Assembly (NCBI RefSeq): GCF_000503775.1
Contig: NZ_KI629782.1
Coordinates: forward strand, 1,542,045 to 1,606,044
Direction of reading: 5' to 3'
DNA length: 64,000 nt
DNA from: Brevibacillus panacihumi W25
GTDB lineage: Bacteria > Bacillota > Bacilli > Brevibacillales > Brevibacillaceae
The notes beneath the pieces were generated by a model. The model was not told the origin of the DNA. It saw nothing but the letters and a program-made list of their open reading frames with translations, and did not search any database. The translations under genes and the position numbers were made by a program. Position 1 is the first letter of the stretch; every line of letters starts with the position of its first letter. Of the stretch, positions 7,367-16,059 are shown piece by piece.

Positions 7367-8775
7367 AGAAGATATTCTTGCGCTTGGCTACTTATGTGTT
7401 GATTTTGGCTGTGTTTGTAGGCGGGGTAGGGTTGCTCGGATATAATCGTTCATTTCAGGACTTTTACGGTGCGCTTCGCCAAGAACCCGTTCCAGCTCTG
7501 CAAGGCGTGAAGAAGCCCGAATACGATCCGAATAAACCTACTGTAGCCGTCTTGTTGGGGAACGAGACGACCGAGGGATCAGATTTTATGATTCCCTATG
7601 AATTGTTCTCCAGGACAGAGGCATTCAATGTCTTTGCCGTTGCTTCAGACAATCAGGTGAAGTCATTAACCGGAGGTCTTGATCTGGTACCGCACTATTC
7701 TTTTACAGAGTTGGTTCAATTATTGGGGAAAAGCCCTGACATCATCACCATCCCATTTATGGTAACGAATGACGCTGAGAAATTTGCTCCTATCCGAAAA
7801 TGGATACAACAGCATGCCAACACCACGTTCGTAAGCATTTGCGGGGGATCGGGAAACCTAGCAGCTACCGGTCTATTGAAAGGAAAGTCAGCGGCAACAC
7901 ACTGGCAGAATCTTGTCGTTTTCCCAAAGCAATTTCCTGAGACGAACTGGTTAGCAGATCAGCGGTATTTTCATAACGGAAACGTGATATCCTCAGCCGG
8001 TGTCTCATCAGGAATCGATGCCGTTCTCTATGTGATTTCGCAAAAGGTTGGGGAACCCGTAGCCGAAAAAATAGCAAAAGAAATGAAGTACCCTTCTTAT
8101 CACTTCGTTAAAAATCCGAAGGTAGACCCGTTTTATATGGATTTTCGCTTTTCTACCTATGTATTGAATAATGCGTTTCAGTGGAACAAGAAACAGGCAG
8201 GCGTCCTGTTGTATAACGGCGTGGAGGAAATGGCGCTGGCTTCCGTATTCGATATTTATTCTGACACTGGAACGACTAGGGTTTTATCCATTTCCAGCTC
8301 GGAGCAACCCATAGTGACAAAACACGGCCTGAACCTGATTTCCAGACACGTGATAGCAAACGCCCCACAATTGGATAAATTGATGATTCCGGGAAGAGAT
8401 GCGAAATCGTTGGCTGCTGCGGAAATCAGGCAATGGAACGAGGCGCGGAACGACACGAACCCCCAGTTCGTGCACAGTGATTCTCCAGATCGATTCTTAT
8501 TTGAAGTGCAGCTTGAGGATTTAGCCAAGCAAGAGGACCTGCTCACCGCCAAGCATGCGCTGAAACGACTCGAATTTCGTTCGAATGATATACAGCTGGA
8601 AGGCAAACCGTTTCCCCTCGAAACTTACAGCAATCTCCTTTTGACTGCTTTCCTTGCCCTATTCATCGCTTTCTGTATTGATAGAAGATTGATCATCAAG
8701 AAACCCTTTTTTCAAATGAATACCTTACACAGGTATTGTATGAGATGTACCATCCTCAGGAGGAAAACGACATGA
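7363..8775 (+). CDS. Membrane-anchored double DJ-1/PfpI-domain protein, copy 2
   Basis: 470 residues with the same plan as copy 1: N-terminal helix, DJ-1 domain with Glu in NETTEGSDFMIPYELF and nucleophile elbow FVSICGGSGNLAATGLL, degenerate second domain beginning AGVLLYNGVEEMALA, and C-terminal helix (NLLLTAFLALFIAFCIDRR). The ATG overlaps the stop of copy 1 (ATGA) and is preceded by GGAGG. Its last 20 or so residues (after FIDRR-type end) differ from the other copies and run over the ribosome site of copy 3. Its 3' third is very close in nucleotide sequence to copy 3, pointing to recent duplication or gene conversion. Confidence 0.8.
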   Translation: MKKIFLRLATYVLILAVFVGGVGLLGYNRSFQDFYGALRQEPVPALQGVKKPEYDPNKPTVAVLLGNETTEGSDFMIPYELFSRTEAFNVFAVASDNQVKSLTGGLDLVPHYSFTELVQLLGKSPDIITIPFMVTNDAEKFAPIRKWIQQHANTTFVSICGGSGNLAATGLLKGKSAATHWQNLVVFPKQFPETNWLADQRYFHNGNVISSAGVSSGIDAVLYVISQKVGEPVAEKIAKEMKYPSYHFVKNPKVDPFYMDFRFSTYVLNNAFQWNKKQAGVLLYNGVEEMALASVFDIYSDTGTTRVLSISSSEQPIVTKHGLNLISRHVIANAPQLDKLMIPGRDAKSLAAAEIRQWNEARNDTNPQFVHSDSPDRFLFEVQLEDLAKQEDLLTAKHALKRLEFRSNDIQLEGKPFPLETYSNLLLTAFLALFIAFCIDRRLIIKKPFFQMNTLHRYCMRCTILRRKTT

Positions 8776-10115
8776 AAAGGCTATTCCTGCGTTTGATTGT
8801 TTTTGTCTGTATATTCACCCTGCTAGTTGGAGGGGTTGCAACTCTCGGGGTTGTTCATTCGCAAAAAGATTTTTACGGTGCGGTTCGTCAAGAGCCGCTC
8901 CCTTCCTTGCAAAGTGTAAAGATACCGAAGCACGATCCGGCTAAGCCTACTGTAGCGGTTATGTTGGGAAGCGAAGCTACTGAGGGACTGGACTTCATGA
9001 TTCCCTACGAAATTTTCGCGAGGACAGGTGCCTACAACGTATATGCCGTTGCTGCAGACACCGGCATCAAGACGCTGTCAGGCGGATTGGATGTCGTGCC
9101 GCACTACTCGTTTCAGGAAATGGATGAAATGCTAGGGAAAAGCCCGGATATTATCGCCATTCCTTTCTTGACCGATCAGGAAGAGACGTTTGAACCAGCA
9201 AAAGAATGGATTCTAAAACACCAAGAAACTACGCTAGTAAGCATTTGCGGTGGCGCGGGCAATCTAGCCTCTACTGGCTTGTTGAATGGAAAATCGTCCA
9301 CCTCGCATTGGCAAACGATTTGGTCTAGAAAAATAAACTATCCGCAGGTGGACTGGAAGAGAGATCTGCGATATGTTCTTGCTGATCAAAACATAGTGTC
9401 CTCTGCCGGTATTACATCTGGAATCGATGCAGTCCTTTATGTGATTTCACAAAAACTTGGTGAACCGATGGCGGCCAAGGTAGCCAAAGAAATGAATTAT
9501 CCTGCTTACCACTTCGTACACAATCCAAAGGTAGATCCCTTCTATATCGATAGGCACTATTCTACGTATGTCCTGAACCTTGCTTTTCAATGGAATAAGG
9601 AAAAGGCAGGAGTGCTGCTCTATGATGGCGTAGAGGAGATGGCTCTGGCTTCCGTATTCGATATCTATTCTTCCTCTGGAACGACCCGAGTCTATTCCAT
9701 ATCGAATTCGGTTGAACCCATCGTAACGAAGCACGGTTTAAACCTGATTGCGCGACACCCAATAGCGAAAATACCCACAATCCATAAGATGATCGTTCCG
9801 GGTACAACGGCTACATCATTGGCCGCAGAGGAGATCAAAAACTGGAACGAACAGGGGAACAACAAGGAGCTGCAATTTGTACACAGCCATTCACCGGATC
9901 GCTTTCTATTCGAAGTTCAACTCGAAGATTTAGCCAAGCAAGAGGACCTTCTTACGGCTAAACACGCGGTCAAGCGGCTTGAGTATCGTGCGAGTGATAT
10001 CCAGCTGGAAGGCAAGCCATTTCCCCTCGAAACTTACGGCAACCTGCTTTTGACTGCTTTCCTTGCCTTGTTCATCGCTTTCTTTATCGACAGACGATTC
10101 TTCAGGAAATATTAA
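8772..10115 (+). CDS. Membrane-anchored double DJ-1/PfpI-domain protein, copy 3
   Basis: 447 residues starting MKRLFLRLIVFVCIF at 8772, the ATG that follows AGGAGGAAAACGAC and overlaps the copy 2 stop (ATGA); an upstream in-frame ATG at 8736 has no ribosome site. N-terminal helix, DJ-1 domain with GSEATEGLDFMIPYEIF and LVSICGGAGNLASTG (nucleophile Cys), second domain starting AGVLLYDGVEEMALA, C-terminal helix ending IDRRFFRKY. Both catalytic-type residues are kept in all three copies, so none looks like a decaying duplicate. Last gene of the array, followed by a hairpin. Confidence 0.8.
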   Translation: MKRLFLRLIVFVCIFTLLVGGVATLGVVHSQKDFYGAVRQEPLPSLQSVKIPKHDPAKPTVAVMLGSEATEGLDFMIPYEIFARTGAYNVYAVAADTGIKTLSGGLDVVPHYSFQEMDEMLGKSPDIIAIPFLTDQEETFEPAKEWILKHQETTLVSICGGAGNLASTGLLNGKSSTSHWQTIWSRKINYPQVDWKRDLRYVLADQNIVSSAGITSGIDAVLYVISQKLGEPMAAKVAKEMNYPAYHFVHNPKVDPFYIDRHYSTYVLNLAFQWNKEKAGVLLYDGVEEMALASVFDIYSSSGTTRVYSISNSVEPIVTKHGLNLIARHPIAKIPTIHKMIVPGTTATSLAAEEIKNWNEQGNNKELQFVHSHSPDRFLFEVQLEDLAKQEDLLTAKHAVKRLEYRASDIQLEGKPFPLETYGNLLLTAFLALFIAFFIDRRFFRKY

Positions 10116-10116
10116 A

Positions 10117-10159
10117 AAGCCGCAAGCTCGATCCTCAACACGGACCGGGCTTGCGGCTT
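10117..10159. terminator. Bidirectional terminator between DJ-1 array and spoVR
   Basis: AAGCCGCAAGC and GCTTGCGGCTT form an 11-bp stem. On the minus strand it is followed by TTTTTAAT (end of spoVR); on the plus strand it follows the copy 3 stop directly, with a weaker pyrimidine tract. Confidence 0.8.
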
Positions 10160-10189
10160 CTCCTTCTACGCTTCCTGATTCTCGTTTGC

Positions 10190-11614
10190 TTACAAAAAGC
10201 GGCGATTCACCTTTTTTCCCTCATAACTGAACAGCGCCTGCCGATCCTCCATCACGGTCTCGAGATGAACACCCCTGCCCCAGAGGTCGTACACATATGG
10301 CAAGGTTTTTTCCACGTATTTGACGTCCAGCTCCAGCCCCTCGTAGTGATGCTTCAGATACAAATCCCCGGAGCGGAGGTGGTCGCCATCATGCACCATG
10401 ACGTACGGGAAGCCGCCATTGACGCGTGTAGCGGCCAAACCATCGCGCACCTGCTCCCATTGCTTGTCGGTCACGACCCACTCGTTGCCCTGTTTGCCAA
10501 ACATGTAGAGATCGAGTTTGTTGACCAGATCCTGCGTCAGGAAGTTGCGGATGAAGCTGATGTCCGACTCCAGCTCCCGCACCTCAAAAATTTTGGCGCG
10601 TCCCTCTCCCGGTTTGCGGCCAAAGCGCTCCTGCTCTTCCTGCGTCGGATTGTTCCAGCGTTCCTCAATATCCTCGAAAATTTTCAGGCCGAGGTGATAC
10701 GGGTTGATGCTCGTGGTGGACGGTTGGATGACCGAGGAATGCAGCTTGGCGAAATCAATGGTCTCCGCTTCGGTCAGGTCCATCTCGCGCAGGATGCGCA
10801 TATGCCAGTAAGTCGCCCAGCCTTCATTCATGATCTTCGTCTCCAGCTGCGGCCAGAAATACAGCATCTCATCGCGGATAATCGTCAGGACATCGCGCTG
10901 CCAGTCTTCCAGCACCGTGCTGTATTCCATAATGAACAGCAGGAGGTCTTTTTCCGGCTGCGGCGGGAACTTGCGGGCAGCAGGCTTGGCGGCGGAGTCC
11001 TGCTCCTTTTTCTCCTTGCGATCCAGATTCCATAGATCATCGTAGGGGCTAAGCCGTTCCTTGCTGGTGTTCACCGGCTCCTCTGACTCCCGCTTCCAGC
11101 GAAGCTTGGGGCGCAACAAGCTGGGATCGATATGCTCCTGGATCGCCAAGGCAGCATCCAGCAGATTTTCCACCGCTTCCTTGCCGTATTGAATTTCGTA
11201 CTGACGAATCCGCTCACTGCTCGCAGCCATGCTCTCCACCATTTCGCGGTTCGTGTTGGAGAAGCGTACATTGTTCTTGAAAAAGTCGCAGTGGGCCAGG
11301 ACGTGTGCGACGATCAGCTTGTTCTGGATCAGCGTATTGCCGTCCAACAGGAAGGCGTAGCAGGGATTGGAGTTGATCACCAGTTCGTAAATTTTGCTCA
11401 AATTCAAGTCGTATTGCAATTTCATCCGATGGAAGGATTTACCAAAACTCCAATGCGAAAATCGGGTCGGCATCCCGTACGCCCCGAATGTATAAATAAT
11501 GTCAGCCGGGCAAATCTCATAGCGCATCGGGTAAAAATCGAGACCAAATCCTTTGGCAATTTCGGTGATCTCGTCGATGGACCGCTCCAGCTCTTTGCGT
11601 TCTTCATTTGTCAT
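10190..11614 (-). CDS. spoVR: SpoVR family protein
   Basis: 474 residues of a SpoVR/YcgB-type protein, recognisable from the N-terminal region ([36 protein letters not shown]), the [16 protein letters not shown] segment, the [22 protein letters not shown] and [16 protein letters not shown] segments, and the C-terminal [10 protein letters not shown]. SpoVR is involved in spore cortex formation in Bacillus; the biochemical activity is unknown. Start ATG at 11614 is chosen because AGGAGGGGA lies 7 nt before it; a GTG 8 codons earlier has no site. It supports a spore-forming host. Confidence 0.92.
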   Translation of the reverse strand: MTNEERKELERSIDEITEIAKGFGLDFYPMRYEICPADIIYTFGAYGMPTRFSHWSFGKSFHRMKLQYDLNLSKIYELVINSNPCYAFLLDGNTLIQNKLIVAHVLAHCDFFKNNVRFSNTNREMVESMAASSERIRQYEIQYGKEAVENLLDAALAIQEHIDPSLLRPKLRWKRESEEPVNTSKERLSPYDDLWNLDRKEKKEQDSAAKPAARKFPPQPEKDLLLFIMEYSTVLEDWQRDVLTIIRDEMLYFWPQLETKIMNEGWATYWHMRILREMDLTEAETIDFAKLHSSVIQPSTTSINPYHLGLKIFEDIEERWNNPTQEEQERFGRKPGEGRAKIFEVRELESDISFIRNFLTQDLVNKLDLYMFGKQGNEWVVTDKQWEQVRDGLAATRVNGGFPYVMVHDGDHLRSGDLYLKHHYEGLELDVKYVEKTLPYVYDLWGRGVHLETVMEDRQALFSYEGKKVNRRFL

Positions 11615-11741
11615 GACGTCCCCTCCTCTTTCCGGCACCTGCTATATGTATATGAGGTTGTCGGCAAAAGACGCTATGTTTTAGGGGAAGTGTGCGGTCC
11701 ATCTGCATGTTTTTTGAGCCTTGAAACAGTGATTTCAAAGC

Positions 11742-12635
11742 TTACTTGGCAAAGGTAACTTCAAACCCTTCCTTTGGCATCACAAATTTAGCCGTCCGCA
11801 ACGGGTTGACGATCTGTGATACGCGCAAATCTCCACGAAGCCCCATGATGCAGACAATCTCGTTGGCCTCGTATTCGGGCAAACGCTCCTGTAAAAAGGT
11901 AAACATACTCTCGACAGCAGACTGACAGGCTTCATCGAGAGTAGCAGCAGAAGCAATCACATAGAAATTCGTTGAATCCTCCACAACCGGGGTGTGAAAA
12001 TGCTGCTGTTTCAGCACCTCCACCTTTACCCGCACACGACTGCCGATCTCCAGTCCACAAACAGCTACTTCTCCGTCGCCCATCAATGCATGGACATCGC
12101 CAATGGCCAATTGTGCGCCCGCAACAGAAACCGGAAGATAGACGATTGCCCCCTCCGTAATTTCCTTCGTATCCATATTTCCTCCGTGATTACCAGGGGA
12201 ATAGGTGGGGATATCTTCGGTTTTTGGCGCGACACCGATGACGCCGATCATCTTCCTGATCGGAAAAACATGCCGTTCGTTAAACTGAATCAAACCATCA
12301 ACTACGCGAAAAGTTTTCACCTCAGGCTCCTGCACATATTTATGCAGCGCTCCTGCCCCTGGTCGCAGGTACATGATTCCCGTCTCCTCGAGGTCAATGG
12401 ATATCACAGTGATTTTCAAGGTATCCCCCGGCATTGCCCCTATGACGGCAACTGGCCCCGTCGCGGGATTTAACCCCTGCAGAGCATGTACCTTGTTTTT
12501 GGATGATTCTGTCAACTGCTCCCGGTAGCAGTCATAGGTCTCAAACACGATCTCAGCCCCTGATTCCACTGTCATCACGGGTTTGAGGTCGGGTGCAAAT
12601 GAGAAGATGTGATTTGCTTTGGCGATGGTATGCAT
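11742..12635 (-). CDS. Acetamidase/formamidase family protein
   Basis: 297 residues matching the FmdA_AmdA family: N-terminal VESGAEIVFETYDCY, GLNPATGPVAVIGAMPGDTL, the glycine-rich YSPGNHGGNMDTKEITEGA, and IGDVHALMGDGEVAVCGLE typical of the active-site region. These cytoplasmic enzymes hydrolyse formamide or short aliphatic amides to ammonia and the acid, supplying nitrogen. ATG at 12635 follows AGGAGG. It lies alone between spoVR and a DUF3889 gene; substrate specificity is not evident. Confidence 0.88.
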   Translation of the reverse strand: MHTIAKANHIFSFAPDLKPVMTVESGAEIVFETYDCYREQLTESSKNKVHALQGLNPATGPVAVIGAMPGDTLKITVISIDLEETGIMYLRPGAGALHKYVQEPEVKTFRVVDGLIQFNERHVFPIRKMIGVIGVAPKTEDIPTYSPGNHGGNMDTKEITEGAIVYLPVSVAGAQLAIGDVHALMGDGEVAVCGLEIGSRVRVKVEVLKQQHFHTPVVEDSTNFYVIASAATLDEACQSAVESMFTFLQERLPEYEANEIVCIMGLRGDLRVSQIVNPLRTAKFVMPKEGFEVTFAK

Positions 12636-12706
12636 GCTATACCTCCTATCTGATTTGCGAAGCGCTTTTTTTATCCTTCTGGGAATTATTGCAGTAGAGT
12701 TTGGAT

Positions 12707-13030
12707 TTATGGCGCCTGACCATCTCTGAATTGTATCGAAACCACTTTCTCTGTCCGAGGGTCAAACGTGATGATGACCGTTACGCCGAACTCTCTACGG
12801 TCCTGGCGCAGCCATAGCCTGAAGGTCTCCCGCGCCCGATCAGTCTGCAAGTTCTCCCGCCCAACGTGGAGGTAATCAATGATTGCGGCCTTGGGATAGC
12901 GTTTTTGGGTTTCTTGAACGGCCATTCTTCCCCATTTCGCATAGGGAGGAGTCTCTGGAGCTATCGCATATGCGGATGCAGAGAATGAAATCAAGGAAAA
13001 AAGCAGAAACAAACGCATGAGAGAATGCAT
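12707..13030 (-). CDS. Secreted DUF3889-domain protein
   Basis: 107 residues with a signal peptide (MHSLMRLFLLFSLISFSASA, cleavage probably after AYA) and the DUF3889 signature PPYAKWGRMAVQETQKRYP followed by AIIDYLHVGRE and VTVIITFDP. The family is small, extracytoplasmic and uncharacterised in Bacillales. ATG at 13030 follows GGCGGG, and that ribosome site is the 3' arm of a hairpin (13037-13072), so translation may be damped. Downstream of a micro-ORF on the same strand. Confidence 0.75.
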   Translation of the reverse strand: MHSLMRLFLLFSLISFSASAYAIAPETPPYAKWGRMAVQETQKRYPKAAIIDYLHVGRENLQTDRARETFRLWLRQDRREFGVTVIITFDPRTEKVVSIQFRDGQAP

Positions 13031-13036
13031 GAAAAT

Positions 13037-13072
13037 CCCGCCTTTTACAAAGTAGTGTAAGCGAAAGGCGGG
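13037..13072 (-). terminator. Hairpin between micro-ORF and DUF3889 gene, covering a ribosome site
   Basis: CCCGCCTTT and AAAGGCGGG form a 9-bp stem on the minus strand followed by ATTTTC. It could terminate the micro-ORF transcript. Its 3' arm contains the GGCGGG ribosome site of the DUF3889 gene, so it may instead reduce that gene's translation. Confidence 0.5.
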
Positions 13073-13093
13073 TAATCTAACCGGATTTAGCTT

Positions 13094-13195
13094 CTAGAGT
13101 CTCCTGGATAATGCCTGAACGATGATCACGACGACCACAACCAATAAGATGAGGGTACCGATCAGTATCAGACCCGGTATACCAAATGAAGACAA
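13094..13195 (-). CDS. 33-residue single-helix peptide with TatA-like N-terminus
   Basis: TTG at 13195 lies 7 nt after a full GGAGGTG site. The product reads MSSFGIPGLILIGTLILLVV plus VVVIIVQALSRRL: a short polar start with FGIPG, one membrane helix and a basic end. FGIPG-LILI matches the start of TatA/TatE proteins of Bacillales, but the amphipathic helix and the FGP hinge that follow in TatA are absent. It may be a small membrane protein unrelated to Tat transport. It lies 38 nt downstream of the acyl-CoA synthetase-like gene on the same strand. Confidence 0.55.
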   Translation of the reverse strand: MSSFGIPGLILIGTLILLVVVVVIIVQALSRRL

Positions 13196-13233
13196 ATCAA
13201 CACCTCCAGAACGTTCCGCTACTTTCCTTTTTC

Positions 13234-14504
13234 CTATTTGATTCCATCTCGTAACAGCAATTTCCTGTCTACCTTCCCCAAATGGGTATAAGGCAGACGA
13301 TCTACAATAAGAATCTCTCTTGGCTGTTGATAGCGTGCCAGCCTTGGACGCAGCCAAGCGAACATCTCCTCCGCTGTCATTGCTGCTTGCGGTTCGAGAA
13401 GAATATAGGCTTGCAATCGATGCCCGTACAAATCGTCCGGGACTCCGATCACGGCGGCATCCTCTACATGCGGATGAGTGAGCAGAAGCTGCTCCACTTC
13501 AAGCGGATACAGATTCACACCTGCTGAAACAATCATGCTATCCGTTCTGCCGCACAAAAAATAGTAGCCCTTTTCATCCCGGTAGCCGACATCCCCGGTC
13601 TCGATCCAGGCCTTGGAGCGATTCTTCATCGACCATTTGTTTTGGATGCATAATTGGCCGGGTTGACCGACTGCCACTTCTTTGTTGTGTTCATCCACGA
13701 TTTTGATGCGCACACCCTCAATCTTTCGCCCGATTGTCCGGGCGGAATAGCAGAGATCCTGTGGTGTCGCGATGATATTCAAGCCCGCTTCCGACGTGCC
13801 GTACAGATTGTACAAGACCGCTCCCAACTGCTCAGCCGTCTCTTTCACCAGCTTGGGGTTCAGCTCCGCTCCTCCCGAGGCAATACATACAAGGGACTTT
13901 AAATCGGCCGCATTGGTTCTCAGCATTTTATGCAGCATCAGCGGTACGACAGTGACGACCTCCACCTGGTGTTCGCGAATCAAACGGCATGCTTTTCCGG
14001 GATCGAACCCCTGCGAAAGAACGACCTTTTTCCCCAGGGCCATGAATAGGAGCAAGACCGCTACCCCGTACCCGTGATAAATCGGCGTTGCAATATACGC
14101 CGTATGACAAGGCAAAATGTTCAAGCGGGTCATAAAAGCGAAAAACGGGTCCAAATAATGAAAGAGCGAAGGTTTGTGCCTGGCTTCCTTGGCTTTTCCA
14201 GTCGTTCCTCCGGTTAATAGAACCAGCTTTCCCGCTGACATCCGTCGCGATATTGTTTTCTCGTTCTCACTTCCAAAGCAAAGACTGTTGATCGCTGGCA
14301 ATGTCTCATGATAGCTTAACAGCACCTTCGCAGACGGAAATTCGCCCAGCCAGTGGCTTTGTTCCTCATCGCAGACCAACAGATCGAAATCATGCTGCTG
14401 CAACAGGCGTTGAAACTGCCCCTCGCTTGTCTTTGCAGGAAGTAGATAGACATCCGCTCCCGACGACGAAACAGCAAAGATCGCTTTAATCAAAGACGCA
14501 TGGT
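13234..14504 (-). pseudogene. C-terminal part of an AMP-dependent acyl-CoA synthetase-like gene, split by IS3 element
   Basis: About 420 codons of an adenylate-forming enzyme: P-loop-like LVLLTGGTTGKAKEA, ATPIYHGYG, LYGTSEAGLN, the GDVGYRDEKGYYFLCGRTDSM hinge region and the LGKVDRKLL catalytic Lys motif. Such enzymes activate carboxylic acids as acyl-AMP and usually acyl-CoA. The first about 90 codons lie beyond the insertion at 15784-16057. Removing the element and one GGT copy restores a continuous frame through GLACSNHASLIKAIFA, giving 513 residues. A start inside this fragment would lack the N-terminal domain, so it is probably inactive. Confidence 0.9.
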
Positions 14505-14587
14505 TGGTATTATCCCCTCATGGTAGACAGTGAAAAAAGAGTTCATGGTATCATGGACTCATCATTGTTGACCGGAGGGGATTTTTT

Positions 14588-14926
14588 ATGCCGCCAAAGA
14601 AGGGACAAGCCTTTAATCGCTATGACGAGGATACGAAGAAAGAGGCTGTTCGCTTACGTGTTGAAGAACAGTGGAGCTACCCAATGATAAGGGAAAAACT
14701 CGGAATTAAAAGCGATGCGCAGATCATCAGTTGGGTACGTAAGTACCAGAGTGGAGAATCGTTTGAGGATTATCGTGGGCGTTGGACAAAGAAGCATTTT
14801 AGTAGTGTAGAAGAGGAAAATACCTACTTGAAAGCGCAGGTCGAATACCTAAAAAAGCTCAATCCGAATCTACATGGGGAGGGAAGTTGGATAAGCAAGC
14901 CCGGTTTAGGACCATCGAAAAAATGA
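14588..14926 (+). CDS. IS3-family transposase OrfA
   Basis: 112 residues: an HTH domain of IS3 OrfA type (FNRYDEDTKKEAVRLRVEEQ, IREKLGIKSDAQIISWVRKY) followed by a leucine-zipper-like stretch (VEEENTYLKAQVEYLKKL). The frame continues past the slippery A6G at 14851 to a stop at 14926. Binds the element's ends; the functional transposase is the OrfAB fusion made by -1 frameshifting. Preceded by GGAGGGG before ATG. Confidence 0.9.
   Translation: MPPKKGQAFNRYDEDTKKEAVRLRVEEQWSYPMIREKLGIKSDAQIISWVRKYQSGESFEDYRGRWTKKHFSSVEEENTYLKAQVEYLKKLNPNLHGEGSWISKPGLGPSKK
14851..14857 (+). other. Probable -1 programmed frameshift site (A6G)
   Basis: AAAAAAG is read CTA-AAA-AAG in the OrfA frame. Slipping back one base continues as GCT-CAA-TCC-GAA and stays open through the OrfB frame, giving a fused OrfAB protein across VEYLKK-AQSESTWGGKLDKQ. 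The location and sequence match IS150-type frameshifting. Confidence 0.75.
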
Positions 14927-15738
14927 AGAAGAAGTATCCCATCGTCATGCTTTGCAAGATCGCCGAAATATCGCGGGCTGGTTACTACAAGTGGAAAACA
15001 ACCGTTGGAAACCGTGAAGCTCGGATTGAGCAAGATACCGATCTAAAAGAACACATTCTCGCGATTAATCGGCTGAGACCTTATTTTGGATACAAACGTA
15101 TGCGTACGGCTCTACGCAAAGAAGGGCTTCACATTAACCATAAAAAGGTACGTAGGCTCATGCGAGAACTGGGTATTCGCTCGGTTATCCGTAAGAAACG
15201 CCCCTTTGCGGGGCGGAAACCATCTGTTGTCTTCCCGAATGTTCTCAACCGTGAATTTACAGCAGATACTATTTTGAAGAAATTTGTGACGGACATTACT
15301 TATGTCCGAGTTGAACATGATTTTGTCTATTTGTCAGTTATTTTAGATCTTTGTAACAACGAAGTCGTAGCCTGGGAAATATCTACGCGAAACGATTTAC
15401 AGCTCGTATTGGATACCGTAAAGCAGTTGGACGCCAAAGACGCCATTCTTCACTCAGATCAAGGATTTCAATACACAACCAAATCGTACAGTAATCTTCT
15501 CGAGGAGAAAAAACTCATTGGAAGCCATTCAAGACGTGGGAACTGCTTTGATAACGCCTGTATAGAGTCGTTCTTTTCCCACCTGAAAACAGAAAAGCTT
15601 TACCTTGAGAAGCCAAATAGCGAAGTTGCAGCACGTAAAATGATTGCCGAATACATCAATTACTATAACCATGAACGCTTTCAGAAAAAACTTGGCGACC
15701 TCTCCCCGATAGAATATCGAGAAGCGATCGCCGCCTAA
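14887..15738 (+). CDS. IS3-family transposase OrfB (DDE integrase domain)
   Basis: 283 residues from a possible TTG; more likely produced as the C-terminal part of the frameshifted OrfAB. It has the HTH_21 region (RPYFGYKRMRTALRKEGLHI), and the DDE triad of the rve domain: Asp in FVTDITYVRVEHDFVYLSVI, Asp in ILHSDQGFQYT, and Glu in NACIESFFSHLKTEKLY, ending with YNHERFQKKLGDLSPIEYR. All catalytic residues are present, so the copy could be active. Confidence 0.93.
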   Translation: MDKQARFRTIEKMKKKYPIVMLCKIAEISRAGYYKWKTTVGNREARIEQDTDLKEHILAINRLRPYFGYKRMRTALRKEGLHINHKKVRRLMRELGIRSVIRKKRPFAGRKPSVVFPNVLNREFTADTILKKFVTDITYVRVEHDFVYLSVILDLCNNEVVAWEISTRNDLQLVLDTVKQLDAKDAILHSDQGFQYTTKSYSNLLEEKKLIGSHSRRGNCFDNACIESFFSHLKTEKLYLEKPNSEVAARKMIAEYINYYNHERFQKKLGDLSPIEYREAIAA

Positions 15739-15783
15739 GTTAATCACTCTTTTTTAGTTGTCTACTTGACGGGGCTACGACCA

Positions 15784-16057
15784 GGTTGCTGCAAGCTAGT
15801 CCCGCTTTTTTGCCACGGGTAAGCTGATACCTCGTTTGCAAAACGGCACAAAGCTGTTCGGCTTGCGCATACAATTGATGATAGGTTAGGCTCTCCCCTT
15901 CATCCACTAACGCCAGCTTTTCCCCGTACGTTCTCGCTGAAAAATTCAGCAGCGTCATCAAATTGATTCCATAGCGGTAGACGGCGGCCGTTAAACGAAG
16001 CAACGTCAAAGGAGAAAGCAGCTTCATTTTATAGAAGATATAGAGTAGTTTCAGCAC
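15784..16057 (-). pseudogene. N-terminal part of the split acyl-CoA synthetase-like gene
   Basis: About 91 codons, starting at GTG 16057 (AAGGGA upstream, 2 nt after the SDR stop): VLKLLYIFYKMKLLSPLTLL, then the conserved NLMTLLNFSARTYGEKLALV-DEGESLTYHQLY start of adenylate-forming enzymes. It reads into the IS element after GLACSN, where it picks up about 15 foreign codons and stops. Translationally coupled to the SDR gene, so both belonged to one pathway, probably modification of a fatty acyl or polyketide-like acid; this is inference. Confidence 0.85.
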
Positions 16058-16059
16058 GT

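Larger units (their letters stand above)
14505..15783 (+). mobile_element. IS3-family (IS150-type) insertion sequence, 1279 bp
   Basis: The element begins TGGTATTATCCCC and ends GGGGCTACGACCA; the termini are imperfect inverted repeats that share TGGT, CCCC and, further in, GTAGACA and AAAAAAGAGT. GGT flanks both sides (14502-14504 and 15784-15786) as a 3-bp target duplication, the size usual for the IS150 group. It carries orfA and orfB with a -1 frameshift signal, both apparently intact, and interrupts an acyl-CoA synthetase-like gene transcribed in the opposite direction. Confidence 0.92.

Noticed and set aside
14588-15738. Cargo or passenger gene in the IS element
   Set aside because: Only orfA and orfB fit between the terminal repeats.
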